Of a DNA stretch of 64,000 nt, positions 42,585 to 56,100 are shown piece by piece. Position numbers and translations under genes: made by a program. The first letter of the stretch is position 1. Every line of letters begins with the position of its first letter. Location: contig CAMPDV010002021.1 in assembly GCA_946699065.1 (NCBI GenBank), forward strand, positions 17,624 through 81,623, read 5' to 3'. The notes under the pieces are model-generated. The model had not been told where the DNA came from, did not search any database, and worked only from the letters and a program-made list of their open reading frames with translations. The stretch is from Loxodes magnus (lineage: Eukaryota; Ciliophora; Karyorelictea; Loxodida; Loxodidae).

Positions 42585-45500
42585 TAAAGCTAACTTTCAT
42601 CTACAAGCATATCTTGACAAACTGAATACAGATTCGTGATTATTACATTATTACTAACATTTTGGATATTCTAACTTATATTTTAGTACCTGCTACGCAA
42701 ACTTATCATTAGATATTCTTTTCTTACTTTACTTCTTCACTTTTCTATAAGCTAACTTTCATCTACAAGCATATCTTGACTAACCGAATATAGATTCGTA
42801 ATTATTACATTATTACTAACATTTTGGATATTCTAACTTATATTTTAGTGCTTGATACGAAAACTTATCATTAGATATTCTTTTCTTACTTTACTTCTTC
42901 ACTTTTCAATAGGCTAACTTTCATCTACAAGCATATCTTGACTAACTGGATACAGATTCGTAATTATTACATTATTACTAACATTTTGGATATTCTAACT
43001 TATATTTTAGTGCTTGATACAAAAACTTATCATTAGATATTCTTTTCTTACTTTACTTCTTCACTTTTCAATAGGCTAACTTTCATCTACAAGCATATCT
43101 TGACTAACTGGATACAGATTCGTAATTATTACATTATTACTAACATTTTAAATATTCTAACTTATATTTTAGTGCTTGCTACGCAAACTTATCATTAGAT
43201 ATTCTTTTCTTACTTTACTTCTTCACTTTTCTATAGGCTAACTTTCATCTACAAGCATATCTTGACAAACCGAATACAGATTCGTAATTATTACATTATT
43301 ACTAACATTTTGGATATTCTAACTTATATTTTAGTACCTGCTACGCAAACTTATCATTAGATATTCTTTTCTTACTTTACTTCTTCACTTTTCAATAGGC
43401 TAACTTTCATCTACAAGCATATCTTGACTAACCGAATACAGATTCGTAATTATTACATTATTACTAACATTTTGGATATTCTAACTTATATTTTAGTGCT
43501 TGATACGAAAACTTATCATTAGATATTCTTTTCTTACTTTACTTCTTCACTTTTCAATAGGCTAACTTTCATCTACAAGCATATCTTGACAAACTGAATA
43601 CAGATTCGTGATTATTACATTATTACTAACATTTTGGATATTCTAACTTATATTTTAGTACCTGCTACGCAAACTTATCATTAGATATTCTTTTCTTACT
43701 TTACTTCTTCACTTTTCTAAAGCTAACTTTCATCTACAAGCATATCTTGACAAACTGAATACAGATTCGTGATTATTACATTATTACTAACATTTTGGAT
43801 ATTCTAACTTATATTTTAGTACCTGCTACGCAAACTTATCATTAGATATTCTTTTCTTACTTTACTTCTTCACTTTTCTATAGGCTAACTTTCATCTACA
43901 AGCATATCTTGACTAACCGAATATAGATTCGTAATTATTACATTATTACTAACATTTTGGATATTCTAACTTATATTTTAGTGCTTGATACGAAAACTTA
44001 TCATTAGATATTCTTTTCTTACTTTACTTCTTCACTTTTCAATAGGCTAACTTTCATCTACAAGCATATCTTGACTAACTGGATACAGATTCGTAATTAT
44101 TACATTATTACTAACATTTTAAATATTCTAACTTATATTTTAGTGCTTGCTACGCAAACTTATCATTAGATATTCTTTTCTTACTTTACTTCTTCACTTT
44201 TCTATAGGCTAACTTTCATCTACAAGCATATCTTGACTAACCGAATATAGATTCGTAATTATTACATTATTACTAACATTTTGGATATTCTAACTTATAT
44301 TTTAGTGCTTGATACGAAAACTTATCATTAGATATTCTTTTCTTACTTTACTTCTTCACTTTTCAATAGGCTAACTTTCATCTACAAGCATATCTTGACT
44401 AACTGGATACAGATTCGTGATTATTACATTATTACTAACATTTTGGATATTCTAACTTATATTTTAGTGCTTGATACGAAAACTTATCATTAGATATTCT
44501 TTTCTTACTTTACTTCTTCACTTTTCAATAGGCTAACTTTCATCTACAAGCATATCTTGACTAACCGAATACAGATTCGTAATTATTACATTATTACTAA
44601 CATTTTAAATATTCTAACTTATATTTTAGTACCTGCTACGCAAACTTATCATTAGATATTCTTTTCTTACTTTACTTCTTCACTTTTCTATAGGCTAACT
44701 TTCATCTACAAGCATATCTTGACAAACTGAATACAGATTCGTAATTATTACATTATTACTAACATTTTGGATATTCTAACTTATATTTTAGTACCTGCTA
44801 CGCAAACTTATCATTAGATATTCTTTTCTTACTTTACTTCTTCACTTTTCTATAGGCTAACTTTCATCTACAAGCATATCTTGACTAACTGGATACAGAT
44901 TCGTAATTATTACATTATTACTAACATTTTAAATATTCTAACTTATATTTTAGTGCTTGCTACGCAAACTTATCATTAGATATTCTTTTCTTACTTTACT
45001 TCTTCACTTTTCTATAGGCTAACTTTCATCTACAAGCATATCTTGACTAACTGGATACAGATTCGTAATTATTACATTATTACTAACATTTTGGATATTC
45101 TAACTTATATTTTAGTGCTTGCTACGCAAACTTATCATTAGATATTCTTTTCTTACTTTACTTCTTCACTTTTCAATAGGCTAACTTTCATCTACAAGCA
45201 TATCTTGACTAACTGGATACAGATTCGTGATTATTACATTATTACTAACATTTTGGATATTCTAACTTATATTTTAGTGCTTGATACGAAAACTTATCAT
45301 TAGATATTCTTTTCTTACTTTACTTCTTCACTTTTCAATAGGCTAACTTTCATCTACAAGCATATCTTGACAAACTGAATACAGATTCGTAATTATTACA
45401 TTATTACTAACATTTTAAATATTCTAACTTATATTTTAGTACCTGCTACGCAAACTTATCATTAGATATTCTTTTCTTACTTTACTTCTTCACTTTTCTA

Positions 45501-46630
45501 AAGCTAACTTTCATCTACAAGCATATCTTGACAAACTGAATACAGATTCGTGATTATTACATTATTACTAACATTTTGGATATTCTAACTTATATTTTAG
45601 TACCTGCTACGCAAACTTATCATTAGATATTCTTTTCTTACTTTACTTCTTCACTTTTCTATAGGCTAACTTTCATCTACAAGCATATCTTGACTAACCG
45701 AATATAGATTCGTAATTATTACATTATTACTAACATTTTGGATATTCTAACTTATATTTTAGTGCTTGATACGAAAACTTATCATTAGATATTCTTTTCT
45801 TACTTTACTTCTTCACTTTTCTATAGGCTAACTTTCATCTACAAGCATATCTTGACTAACTGGATACAGATTCGTAATTATTACATTATTACTAACATTT
45901 TAAATATTCTAACTTATATTTTAGTGCTTGCTACGCAAACTTATCATTAGATATTCTTTTCTTACTTTACTTCTTCACTTTTCTAAAGCTAACTTTCATC
46001 TACAAGCATATCTTGACAAACTGAATACAGATTCGTAATTATTACATTATTACTAACATTTTAAATATTCTAACTTATATTTTAGTGCTTGCTACGCAAA
46101 CTTATCATTAGATATTCTTTTCTTACTTTACTTCTTCACTTTTCTATAGGCTAACTTTCATCTACAAGCATATCTTGACTAACCGAATATAGATTCGTAA
46201 TTATTACATTATTACTAACATTTTGGATATTCTAACTTATATTTTAGTGCTTGATACGAAAACTTATCATTAGATATTCTTTTCTTACTTTACTTCTTCA
46301 CTTTTCAATAGGCTAACTTTCATCTACAAGCATATCTTGACTAACTGGATACAGATTCGTAATTATTACATTATTACTAACATTTTAAATATTCTAACTT
46401 ATATTTTAGTGCTTGCTACGCAAACTTATCATTAGATATTCTTTTCTTACTTTACTTCTTCACTTTTCTATAGGCTAACTTTCATCTACAAGCATATCTT
46501 GACTAACCGAATATAGATTCGTAATTATTACATTATTACTAACATTTTGGATATTCTAACTTATATTTTAGTGCTTGATACGAAAACTTATCATTAGATA
46601 TTCTTTTCTTACTTTACTTCTTCACTTTTC
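42585..46630 (+). repeat. Diverged third copy of the large higher-order segment
   Basis: Monomer order follows copy 1 from 19,417 onward at a nearly constant offset of 23,168-23,169 bp, and copy 2 at 13,460 bp. The private acaaaaac change recurs at 43,019. The distinctive run t2aGy, t1aAz, d4aAz, t2aGy, a1aAz recurs around 45,765-46,410. Unlike copies 1 and 2, several monomers have swapped alleles at single sites, for example t3aGx for t3aAx and a4aAx for a3aAx. It is therefore an older copy, or one reworked by gene conversion. Confidence 0.75.
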
Positions 46631-47115
46631 AATAGGCTAACTTTCATCTACAAGCATATCTTGACTAACTGGATACAGATTCGTGATTATTACATTATTA
46701 CTAACATTTTGGATATTCTAACTTATATTTTAGTGCTTGATACGAAAACTTATCATTAGATATTCTTTTCTTACTTTACTTCTTCACTTTTCAATAGGCT
46801 AACTTTCATCTACAAGCATATCTTGACAAACCGAATACAGATTCGTAATTATTACATTATTACTAACATTTTAAATATTCTAACTTATATTTTAGTACCT
46901 GCTACGCAAACTTATCATTAGATATTCTTTTCTTACTTTACTTCTTCACTTTTCTAAAGCTAACTTTCATCTACAAGCATATCTTGACAAACTGAATACA
47001 GATTCGTGATTATTACATTATTACTAACATTTTGGATATTCTAACTTATATTTTAGTACCTGCTACGCAAACTTATCATTAGATATTCTTTTCTTACTTT
47101 ACTTCTTCACTTTTC

Positions 47116-50100
47116 TATAGGCTAACTTTCATCTACAAGCATATCTTGACTAACCGAATATAGATTCGTAATTATTACATTATTACTAACATTTTGGATA
47201 TTCTAACTTATATTTTAGTGCTTGATACGAAAACTTATCATTAGATATTCTTTTCTTACTTTACTTCTTCACTTTTCAATAGGCTAACTTTCATCTACAA
47301 GCATATCTTGACTAACTGGATACAGATTCGTAATTATTACATTATTACTAACATTTTAAATATTCTAACTTATATTTTAGTGCTTGCTACGCAAACTTAT
47401 CATTAGATATTCTTTTCTTACTTTACTTCTTCACTTTTCTATAGGCTAACTTTCATCTACAAGCATATCTTGACTAACCGAATATAGATTCGTAATTATT
47501 ACATTATTACTAACATTTTGGATATTCTAACTTATATTTTAGTGCTTGATACGAAAACTTATCATTAGATATTCTTTTCTTACTTTACTTCTTCACTTTT
47601 CAATAGGCTAACTTTCATCTACAAGCATATCTTGACAAACTGAATACAGATTCGTGATTATTACATTATTACTAACATTTTGGATATTCTAACTTATATT
47701 TTAGTACCTGCTACGCAAACTTATCATTAGATATTCTTTTCTTACTTTACTTCTTCACTTTTCTATAGGCTAACTTTCATCTACAAGCATATCTTGACTA
47801 ACCGAATATAGATTCGTAATTATTACATTATTACTAACATTTTGGATATTCTAACTTATATTTTAGTGCTTGATACGAAAACTTATCATTAGATATTCTT
47901 TTCTTACTTTACTTCTTCACTTTTCAATAGGCTAACTTTCATCTACAAGCATATCTTGACTAACTGGATACAGATTCGTAATTATTACATTATTACTAAC
48001 ATTTTAAATATTCTAACTTATATTTTAGTGCTTGCTACGCAAACTTATCATTAGATATTCTTTTCTTACTTTACTTCTTCACTTTTCTATAGGCTAACTT
48101 TCATCTACAAGCATATCTTGACTAACCGAATATAGATTCGTAATTATTACATTATTACTAACATTTTGGATATTCTAACTTATATTTTAGTGCTTGATAC
48201 GAAAACTTATCATTAGATATTCTTTTCTTACTTTACTTCTTCACTTTTCAATAGGCTAACTTTCATCTACAAGCATATCTTGACTAACTGGATACAGATT
48301 CGTAATTATTACATTATTACTAACATTTTGGATATTCTAACTTATATTTTAGTACCTGCTACGCAAACTTATCATTAGATATTCTTTTCTTACTTTACTT
48401 CTTCACTTTTCTATAGGCTAACTTTCATCTACAAGCATATCTTGACTAACCGAATATAGATTCGTAATTATTACATTATTACTAACATTTTGGATATTCT
48501 AACTTATATTTTAGTGCTTGATACGAAAACTTATCATTAGATATTCTTTTCTTACTTTACTTCTTCACTTTTCAATAGGCTAACTTTCATCTACAAGCAT
48601 ATCTTGACTAACTGGATACAGATTCGTAATTATTACATTATTACTAACATTTTAAATATTCTAACTTATATTTTAGTGCTTGCTACGCAAACTTATCATT
48701 AGATATTCTTTTCTTACTTTACTTCTTCACTTTTCTATAGGCTAACTTTCATCTACAAGCATATCTTGACTAACCGAATATAGATTCGTAATTATTACAT
48801 TATTACTAACATTTTGGATATTCTAACTTATATTTTAGTGCTTGATACGAAAACTTATCATTAGATATTCTTTTCTTACTTTACTTCTTCACTTTTCAAT
48901 AGGCTAACTTTCATCTACAAGCATATCTTGACTAACTGGATACAGATTCGTAATTATTACATTATTACTAACATTTTGGATATTCTAACTTATATTTTAG
49001 TACCTGCTACGCAAACTTATCATTAGATATTCTTTTCTTACTTTACTTCTTCACTTTTCTATAGGCTAACTTTCATCTACAAGCATATCTTGACTAACCG
49101 AATATAGATTCGTAATTATTACATTATTACTAACATTTTGGATATTCTAACTTATATTTTAGTGCTTGATACGAAAACTTATCATTAGATATTCTTTTCT
49201 TACTTTACTTCTTCACTTTTCAATAGGCTAACTTTCATCTACAAGCATATCTTGACTAACTGGATACAGATTCGTAATTATTACATTATTACTAACATTT
49301 TAAATATTCTAACTTATATTTTAGTGCTTGCTACGCAAACTTATCATTAGATATTCTTTTCTTACTTTACTTCTTCACTTTTCTATAGGCTAACTTTCAT
49401 CTACAAGCATATCTTGACTAACCGAATATAGATTCGTAATTATTACATTATTACTAACATTTTGGATATTCTAACTTATATTTTAGTGCTTGATACGAAA
49501 ACTTATCATTAGATATTCTTTTCTTACTTTACTTCTTCACTTTTCAATAGGCTAACTTTCATCTACAAGCATATCTTGACTAACTGGATACAGATTCGTA
49601 ATTATTACATTATTACTAACATTTTAAATATTCTAACTTATATTTTAGTGCTTGCTACGCAAACTTATCATTAGATATTCTTTTCTTACTTTACTTCTTC
49701 ACTTTTCTATAGGCTAACTTTCATCTACAAGCATATCTTGACTAACCGAATATAGATTCGTAATTATTACATTATTACTAACATTTTGGATATTCTAACT
49801 TATATTTTAGTGCTTGATACGAAAACTTATCATTAGATATTCTTTTCTTACTTTACTTCTTCACTTTTCAATAGGCTAACTTTCATCTACAAGCATATCT
49901 TGACTAACTGGATACAGATTCGTAATTATTACATTATTACTAACATTTTAAATATTCTAACTTATATTTTAGTGCTTGCTACGCAAACTTATCATTAGAT
50001 ATTCTTTTCTTACTTTACTTCTTCACTTTTCAATAGGCTAACTTTCATCTACAAGCATATCTTGACTAACTGGATACAGATTCGTAATTATTACATTATT

Positions 50101-50679
50101 ACTAACATTTTAAATATTCTAACTTATATTTTAGTGCTTGCTACGCAAACTTATCATTAGATATTCTTTTCTTACTTTACTTCTTCACTTTTCTATAGGC
50201 TAACTTTCATCTACAAGCATATCTTGACTAACCGAATATAGATTCGTAATTATTACATTATTACTAACATTTTGGATATTCTAACTTATATTTTAGTGCT
50301 TGATACGAAAACTTATCATTAGATATTCTTTTCTTACTTTACTTCTTCACTTTTCAATAGGCTAACTTTCATCTACAAGCATATCTTGACTAACTGGATA
50401 CAGATTCGTAATTATTACATTATTACTAACATTTTAAATATTCTAACTTATATTTTAGTGCTTGCTACGCAAACTTATCATTAGATATTCTTTTCTTACT
50501 TTACTTCTTCACTTTTCTATAGGCTAACTTTCATCTACAAGCATATCTTGACTAACCGAATATAGATTCGTAATTATTACATTATTACTAACATTTTGGA
50601 TATTCTAACTTATATTTTAGTGCTTGCTACGCAAACTTATCATTAGATATTCTTTTCTTACTTTACTTCTTCACTTTTC
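47116..50679 (+). repeat. 324-bp dimer sub-array at the end of region 1
   Basis: Twenty-two monomers, all 162 bp, mostly alternate t2aGy (tatagg, ctaaccgaatata, gcttgatacga) with a1aAz (aatagg, ctaactgga, ttaaata, gcttgctacgc). In the middle, every fourth monomer is a1aGx or a4gGx, giving a 648-bp tetramer. No 161-bp unit is present. The final monomer is a hybrid (t2aG with gcttgctacgc) and abuts the composite array. Confidence 0.87.
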
Positions 50680-50759
50680 AAAATACTTATTACTTCTCAA
50701 AGCATACTCCTTAAAACTGAAATTCTATCTTCTTTTCATACTCTACTTCTTCACTTTTC
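50680..50759 (+). repeat. S unit, type Sa (representative, 80 bp)
   Basis: After cacttttc the unit begins aaaatacttattacttctc, continues through agcatactcc and ttaaaactgaaattc, and ends with ttttcatactctac and the shared cttcttcacttttc. Its last half matches half A of the monomer. Its first half aligns with the ctaacttt-to-gaatacagatt stretch of half A (agcata, ctt, aaactgaa shared) but has diverged. The whole of half B is missing. I read it as a lone half-A unit. Confidence 0.8.
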
Positions 50760-50921
50760 AATAGGCTAACTTTCATCTACAAGAATATCTTGAAAAACCG
50801 AATACAGATTCGTAATTATTATATTATCACTAACATTTTGGATATTCTAACTTATATTTTAGTGCTTGCTACGAAAACTTATCATTAGATATTCTTTTCT
50901 TACTTTACTTCTTCACTTTTC
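50760..50921 (+). repeat. M unit, type M1 (representative, 162 bp)
   Basis: M1 carries cttgaaaaaccg at site B and tattatcactaac in half B. Everywhere in region 2 that I could follow, M1 is immediately followed by the Sb type of S unit. Confidence 0.85.
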
Positions 50922-51001
50922 TAAATACTTATTACTCCTCAAAGCATACTCCTTAAAACTGAAATTCTATCTTCTTTTCTTACTTTACTTCTTCACTTTT
51001 C
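50922..51001 (+). repeat. S unit, type Sb (representative, 80 bp)
   Basis: Sb starts taaatacttattactcctc and ends with ttttcttactttac, the same ending as M units. In every case seen it is followed by another S unit, never by M, so it is the first S of the 322-bp module. Confidence 0.85.
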
Positions 51002-51081
51002 TAAATACTTATTACTTCTCAAAGCATACTCCTTAAAACTGAAATTCTATCTTCTTTTCATACTCTACTTCTTCACTTTTC
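51002..51081 (+). repeat. S unit, type Sc (representative, 80 bp)
   Basis: Sc starts taaatacttattacttctc and ends ttttcatactctac. It differs from Sa essentially at its first bases (taaatac against aaaatac). It is followed by M. Confidence 0.85.
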
Positions 51082-51243
51082 AATAGGCTAACTTTCATCT
51101 ACAAGAATATCTTGACAAACCGAATACAGATTCGTAATTATTATATTATTACTAACATTTTGGATATTCTAACTTATATTTTAGTGCTTGCTACGAAAAC
51201 TTATCATTAGATATTCTTTTCTTACTTTACTTCTTCACTTTTC
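51082..51243 (+). repeat. M unit, type M2 (representative, 162 bp)
   Basis: M2 carries cttgacaaaccg at site B and tattattactaac in half B. It is the commoner M type in region 2, and is followed by Sa, or less often by Sb, Sc or Sd. Confidence 0.85.
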
Positions 51244-51807
51244 AAAATACTTATTACTTCTCAAAGCATACTCCTTAAAACTGAAATTCTATCTTCTTTT
51301 CATACTCTACTTCTTCACTTTTCAATAGGCTAACTTTCATCTACAAGAATATCTTGACAAACCGAATACAGATTCGTAATTATTATATTATTACTAACAT
51401 TTTGGATATTCTAACTTATATTTTAGTGCTTGCTACGAAAACTTATCATTAGATATTCTTTTCTTACTTTACTTCTTCACTTTTCTAAATACTTATTACT
51501 TCTCAAAGCATACTCCTTAAAACTGAAATTCTATCTTCTTTTCATACTCTACTTCTTCACTTTTCAATAGGCTAACTTTCATCTACAAGAATATCTTGAA
51601 AAACCGAATACAGATTCGTAATTATTATATTATCACTAACATTTTGGATATTCTAACTTATATTTTAGTGCTTGCTACGAAAACTTATCATTAGATATTC
51701 TTTTCTTACTTTACTTCTTCACTTTTCTAAATACTTATTACTCCTCAAAGCATACTCCTTAAAACTGAAATTCTATCTTCTTTTCTTACTTTACTTCTTC
51801 ACTTTTC

Positions 51808-51886
51808 TAAATACTTATTACTTCTCAAAGCATACTCCTTAAAACTGAAATTCTATCTTCTTTTATTAGTTTACTTCTTCACTTTT
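51808..51886 (+). repeat. S unit, type Sd, before the aaaggg variant (79 bp)
   Basis: Sd ends ttttattagtttac. In six places it lacks its final c and is followed by an M unit beginning aaagggc in place of aataggc. These six landmarks (51,887, 53,176, 56,801, 58,170, 60,425, 62,680) mark the higher-order repeat boundaries used here. One Sd near 52,350 is followed by a normal aataggc instead. Confidence 0.85.
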
Positions 51887-53175
51887 AAAGGGCTAACTTT
51901 CATCTACAAGAATATCTTGACAAACCGAATACAGATTCGTAATTATTATATTATTACTAACATTTTGGATATTCTAACTTATATTTTAGTGCTTGCTACG
52001 AAAACTTATCATTAGATATTCTTTTCTTACTTTACTTCTTCACTTTTCAAAATACTTATTACTTCTCAAAGCATACTCCTTAAAACTGAAATTCTATCTT
52101 CTTTTCATACTCTACTTCTTCACTTTTCAATAGGCTAACTTTCATCTACAAGAATATCTTGACAAACCGAATACAGATTCGTAATTATTATATTATTACT
52201 AACATTTTGGATATTCTAACTTATATTTTAGTGCTTGCTACGAAAACTTATCATTAGATATTCTTTTCTTACTTTACTTCTTCACTTTTCTAAATACTTA
52301 TTACTTCTCAAAGCATACTCCTTAAAACTGAAATTCTATCTTCTTTTATTAGTTTACTTCTTCACTTTTCAATAGGCTAACTTTCATCTACAAGAATATC
52401 TTGACAAACCGAATACAGATTCGTAATTATTATATTATTACTAACATTTTGGATATTCTAACTTATATTTTAGTGCTTGCTACGAAAACTTATCATTAGA
52501 TATTCTTTTCTTACTTTACTTCTTCACTTTTCAAAATACTTATTACTTCTCAAAGCATACTCCTTAAAACTGAAATTCTATCTTCTTTTCATACTCTACT
52601 TCTTCACTTTTCAATAGGCTAACTTTCATCTACAAGAATATCTTGACAAACCGAATACAGATTCGTAATTATTATATTATTACTAACATTTTGGATATTC
52701 TAACTTATATTTTAGTGCTTGCTACGAAAACTTATCATTAGATATTCTTTTCTTACTTTACTTCTTCACTTTTCAAAATACTTATTACTTCTCAAAGCAT
52801 ACTCCTTAAAACTGAAATTCTATCTTCTTTTCATACTCTACTTCTTCACTTTTCAATAGGCTAACTTTCATCTACAAGAATATCTTGAAAAACCGAATAC
52901 AGATTCGTAATTATTATATTATCACTAACATTTTGGATATTCTAACTTATATTTTAGTGCTTGCTACGAAAACTTATCATTAGATATTCTTTTCTTACTT
53001 TACTTCTTCACTTTTCTAAATACTTATTACTCCTCAAAGCATACTCCTTAAAACTGAAATTCTATCTTCTTTTCTTACTTTACTTCTTCACTTTTCTAAA
53101 TACTTATTACTTCTCAAAGCATACTCCTTAAAACTGAAATTCTATCTTCTTTTATTAGTTTACTTCTTCACTTTT
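51887..53175 (+). repeat. Composite higher-order block, 1,289 bp
   Basis: The order is M2' Sa M2 Sd M2 Sa M2 Sa M1 Sb Sd (five M, six S; M2' begins aaaggg). It contains the only Sd followed by a normal M unit. Confidence 0.85.
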
Positions 53176-56100
53176 AAAGGGCTAACTTTCATCTACAAGA
53201 ATATCTTGACAAACCGAATACAGATTCGTAATTATTATATTATTACTAACATTTTGGATATTCTAACTTATATTTTAGTGCTTGCTACGAAAACTTATCA
53301 TTAGATATTCTTTTCTTACTTTACTTCTTCACTTTTCAAAATACTTATTACTTCTCAAAGCATACTCCTTAAAACTGAAATTCTATCTTCTTTTCATACT
53401 CTACTTCTTCACTTTTCAATAGGCTAACTTTCATCTACAAGAATATCTTGAAAAACCGAATACAGATTCGTAATTATTATATTATCACTAACATTTTGGA
53501 TATTCTAACTTATATTTTAGTGCTTGCTACGAAAACTTATCATTAGATATTCTTTTCTTACTTTACTTCTTCACTTTTCTAAATACTTATTACTCCTCAA
53601 AGCATACTCCTTAAAACTGAAATTCTATCTTCTTTTCTTACTTTACTTCTTCACTTTTCTAAATACTTATTACTTCTCAAAGCATACTCCTTAAAACTGA
53701 AATTCTATCTTCTTTTCATACTCTACTTCTTCACTTTTCAATAGGCTAACTTTCATCTACAAGAATATCTTGACAAACCGAATACAGATTCGTAATTATT
53801 ATATTATTACTAACATTTTGGATATTCTAACTTATATTTTAGTGCTTGCTACGAAAACTTATCATTAGATATTCTTTTCTTACTTTACTTCTTCACTTTT
53901 CAAAATACTTATTACTTCTCAAAGCATACTCCTTAAAACTGAAATTCTATCTTCTTTTCATACTCTACTTCTTCACTTTTCAATAGGCTAACTTTCATCT
54001 ACAAGAATATCTTGAAAAACCGAATACAGATTCGTAATTATTATATTATCACTAACATTTTGGATATTCTAACTTATATTTTAGTGCTTGCTACGAAAAC
54101 TTATCATTAGATATTCTTTTCTTACTTTACTTCTTCACTTTTCTAAATACTTATTACTCCTCAAAGCATACTCCTTAAAACTGAAATTCTATCTTCTTTT
54201 CTTACTTTACTTCTTCACTTTTCAAAATACTTATTACTTCTCAAAGCATACTCCTTAAAACTGAAATTCTATCTTCTTTTCATACTCTACTTCTTCACTT
54301 TTCAATAGGCTAACTTTCATCTACAAGAATATCTTGAAAAACCGAATACAGATTCGTAATTATTATATTATCACTAACATTTTGGATATTCTAACTTATA
54401 TTTTAGTGCTTGCTACGAAAACTTATCATTAGATATTCTTTTCTTACTTTACTTCTTCACTTTTCTAAATACTTATTACTCCTCAAAGCATACTCCTTAA
54501 AACTGAAATTCTATCTTCTTTTCTTACTTTACTTCTTCACTTTTCTAAATACTTATTACTTCTCAAAGCATACTCCTTAAAACTGAAATTCTATCTTCTT
54601 TTCATACTCTACTTCTTCACTTTTCAATAGGCTAACTTTCATCTACAAGAATATCTTGACAAACCGAATACAGATTCGTAATTATTATATTATTACTAAC
54701 ATTTTGGATATTCTAACTTATATTTTAGTGCTTGCTACGAAAACTTATCATTAGATATTCTTTTCTTACTTTACTTCTTCACTTTTCAAAATACTTATTA
54801 CTTCTCAAAGCATACTCCTTAAAACTGAAATTCTATCTTCTTTTCATACTCTACTTCTTCACTTTTCAATAGGCTAACTTTCATCTACAAGAATATCTTG
54901 ACAAACCGAATACAGATTCGTAATTATTATATTATTACTAACATTTTGGATATTCTAACTTATATTTTAGTGCTTGCTACGAAAACTTATCATTAGATAT
55001 TCTTTTCTTACTTTACTTCTTCACTTTTCTAAATACTTATTACTCCTCAAAGCATACTCCTTAAAACTGAAATTCTATCTTCTTTTCTTACTTTACTTCT
55101 TCACTTTTCTAAATACTTATTACTTCTCAAAGCATACTCCTTAAAACTGAAATTCTATCTTCTTTTCATACTCTACTTCTTCACTTTTCAATAGGCTAAC
55201 TTTCATCTACAAGAATATCTTGACAAACCGAATACAGATTCGTAATTATTATATTATTACTAACATTTTGGATATTCTAACTTATATTTTAGTGCTTGCT
55301 ACGAAAACTTATCATTAGATATTCTTTTCTTACTTTACTTCTTCACTTTTCAAAATACTTATTACTTCTCAAAGCATACTCCTTAAAACTGAAATTCTAT
55401 CTTCTTTTCATACTCTACTTCTTCACTTTTCAATAGGCTAACTTTCATCTACAAGAATATCTTGACAAACCGAATACAGATTCGTAATTATTATATTATT
55501 ACTAACATTTTGGATATTCTAACTTATATTTTAGTGCTTGCTACGAAAACTTATCATTAGATATTCTTTTCTTACTTTACTTCTTCACTTTTCAAAATAC
55601 TTATTACTTCTCAAAGCATACTCCTTAAAACTGAAATTCTATCTTCTTTTCATACTCTACTTCTTCACTTTTCAATAGGCTAACTTTCATCTACAAGAAT
55701 ATCTTGAAAAACCGAATACAGATTCGTAATTATTATATTATCACTAACATTTTGGATATTCTAACTTATATTTTAGTGCTTGCTACGAAAACTTATCATT
55801 AGATATTCTTTTCTTACTTTACTTCTTCACTTTTCTAAATACTTATTACTCCTCAAAGCATACTCCTTAAAACTGAAATTCTATCTTCTTTTCTTACTTT
55901 ACTTCTTCACTTTTCTAAATACTTATTACTTCTCAAAGCATACTCCTTAAAACTGAAATTCTATCTTCTTTTCATACTCTACTTCTTCACTTTTCAATAG
56001 GCTAACTTTCATCTACAAGAATATCTTGACAAACCGAATACAGATTCGTAATTATTATATTATTACTAACATTTTGGATATTCTAACTTATATTTTAGTG

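Larger units (their letters stand above)
34626..43000 (+). repeat. Heterogeneous, rearranged part of the array
   Basis: The monomers remain 161/162 bp on average, but rare hybrid alleles are common: taatagc, taaggc and tataagc at site A, ctaaccgaatacag at site B, and gcttgctacga at site E (34,891, 35,562, 36,847). Most of the truncated or scrambled monomers in the window lie here. No long higher-order block is evident in the 34.6-42.5 kb part. No foreign sequence is visible; the pieces all derive from the monomer. Confidence 0.75.
1..50679 (+). repeat. Satellite array, 161/162-bp monomers (region 1)
   Basis: About 313 head-to-tail monomers in one orientation fill this stretch. Successive occurrences of cttatcattag at 25, 187, 348, 510 and 671 give spacings of 162, 161, 162 and 161 bp. 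The 1-bp difference comes from site A after cacttttc, where ctaaagc is one base shorter than ctataggc or caataggc. A typical unit is about 28% G+C and C exceeds G about two to one on this strand. Sequence between units is nearly identical outside five variable sites (A-E, defined in the summary). There is no unique spacer, gene or transposon. ATG is very rare on the plus strand. On the minus strand the ATG codons in the unit are soon followed by stops. The length fits nucleosome-sized satellites typical of eukaryotic heterochromatin; a centromeric role is inference only. Confidence 0.98.
50680..51886 (+). repeat. Composite array, first partial block
   Basis: The order is Sa M1 Sb Sc M2 Sa M2 Sc M1 Sb Sd. 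It starts directly at the junction with region 1 and ends at the first aaaggg landmark. Confidence 0.85.
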
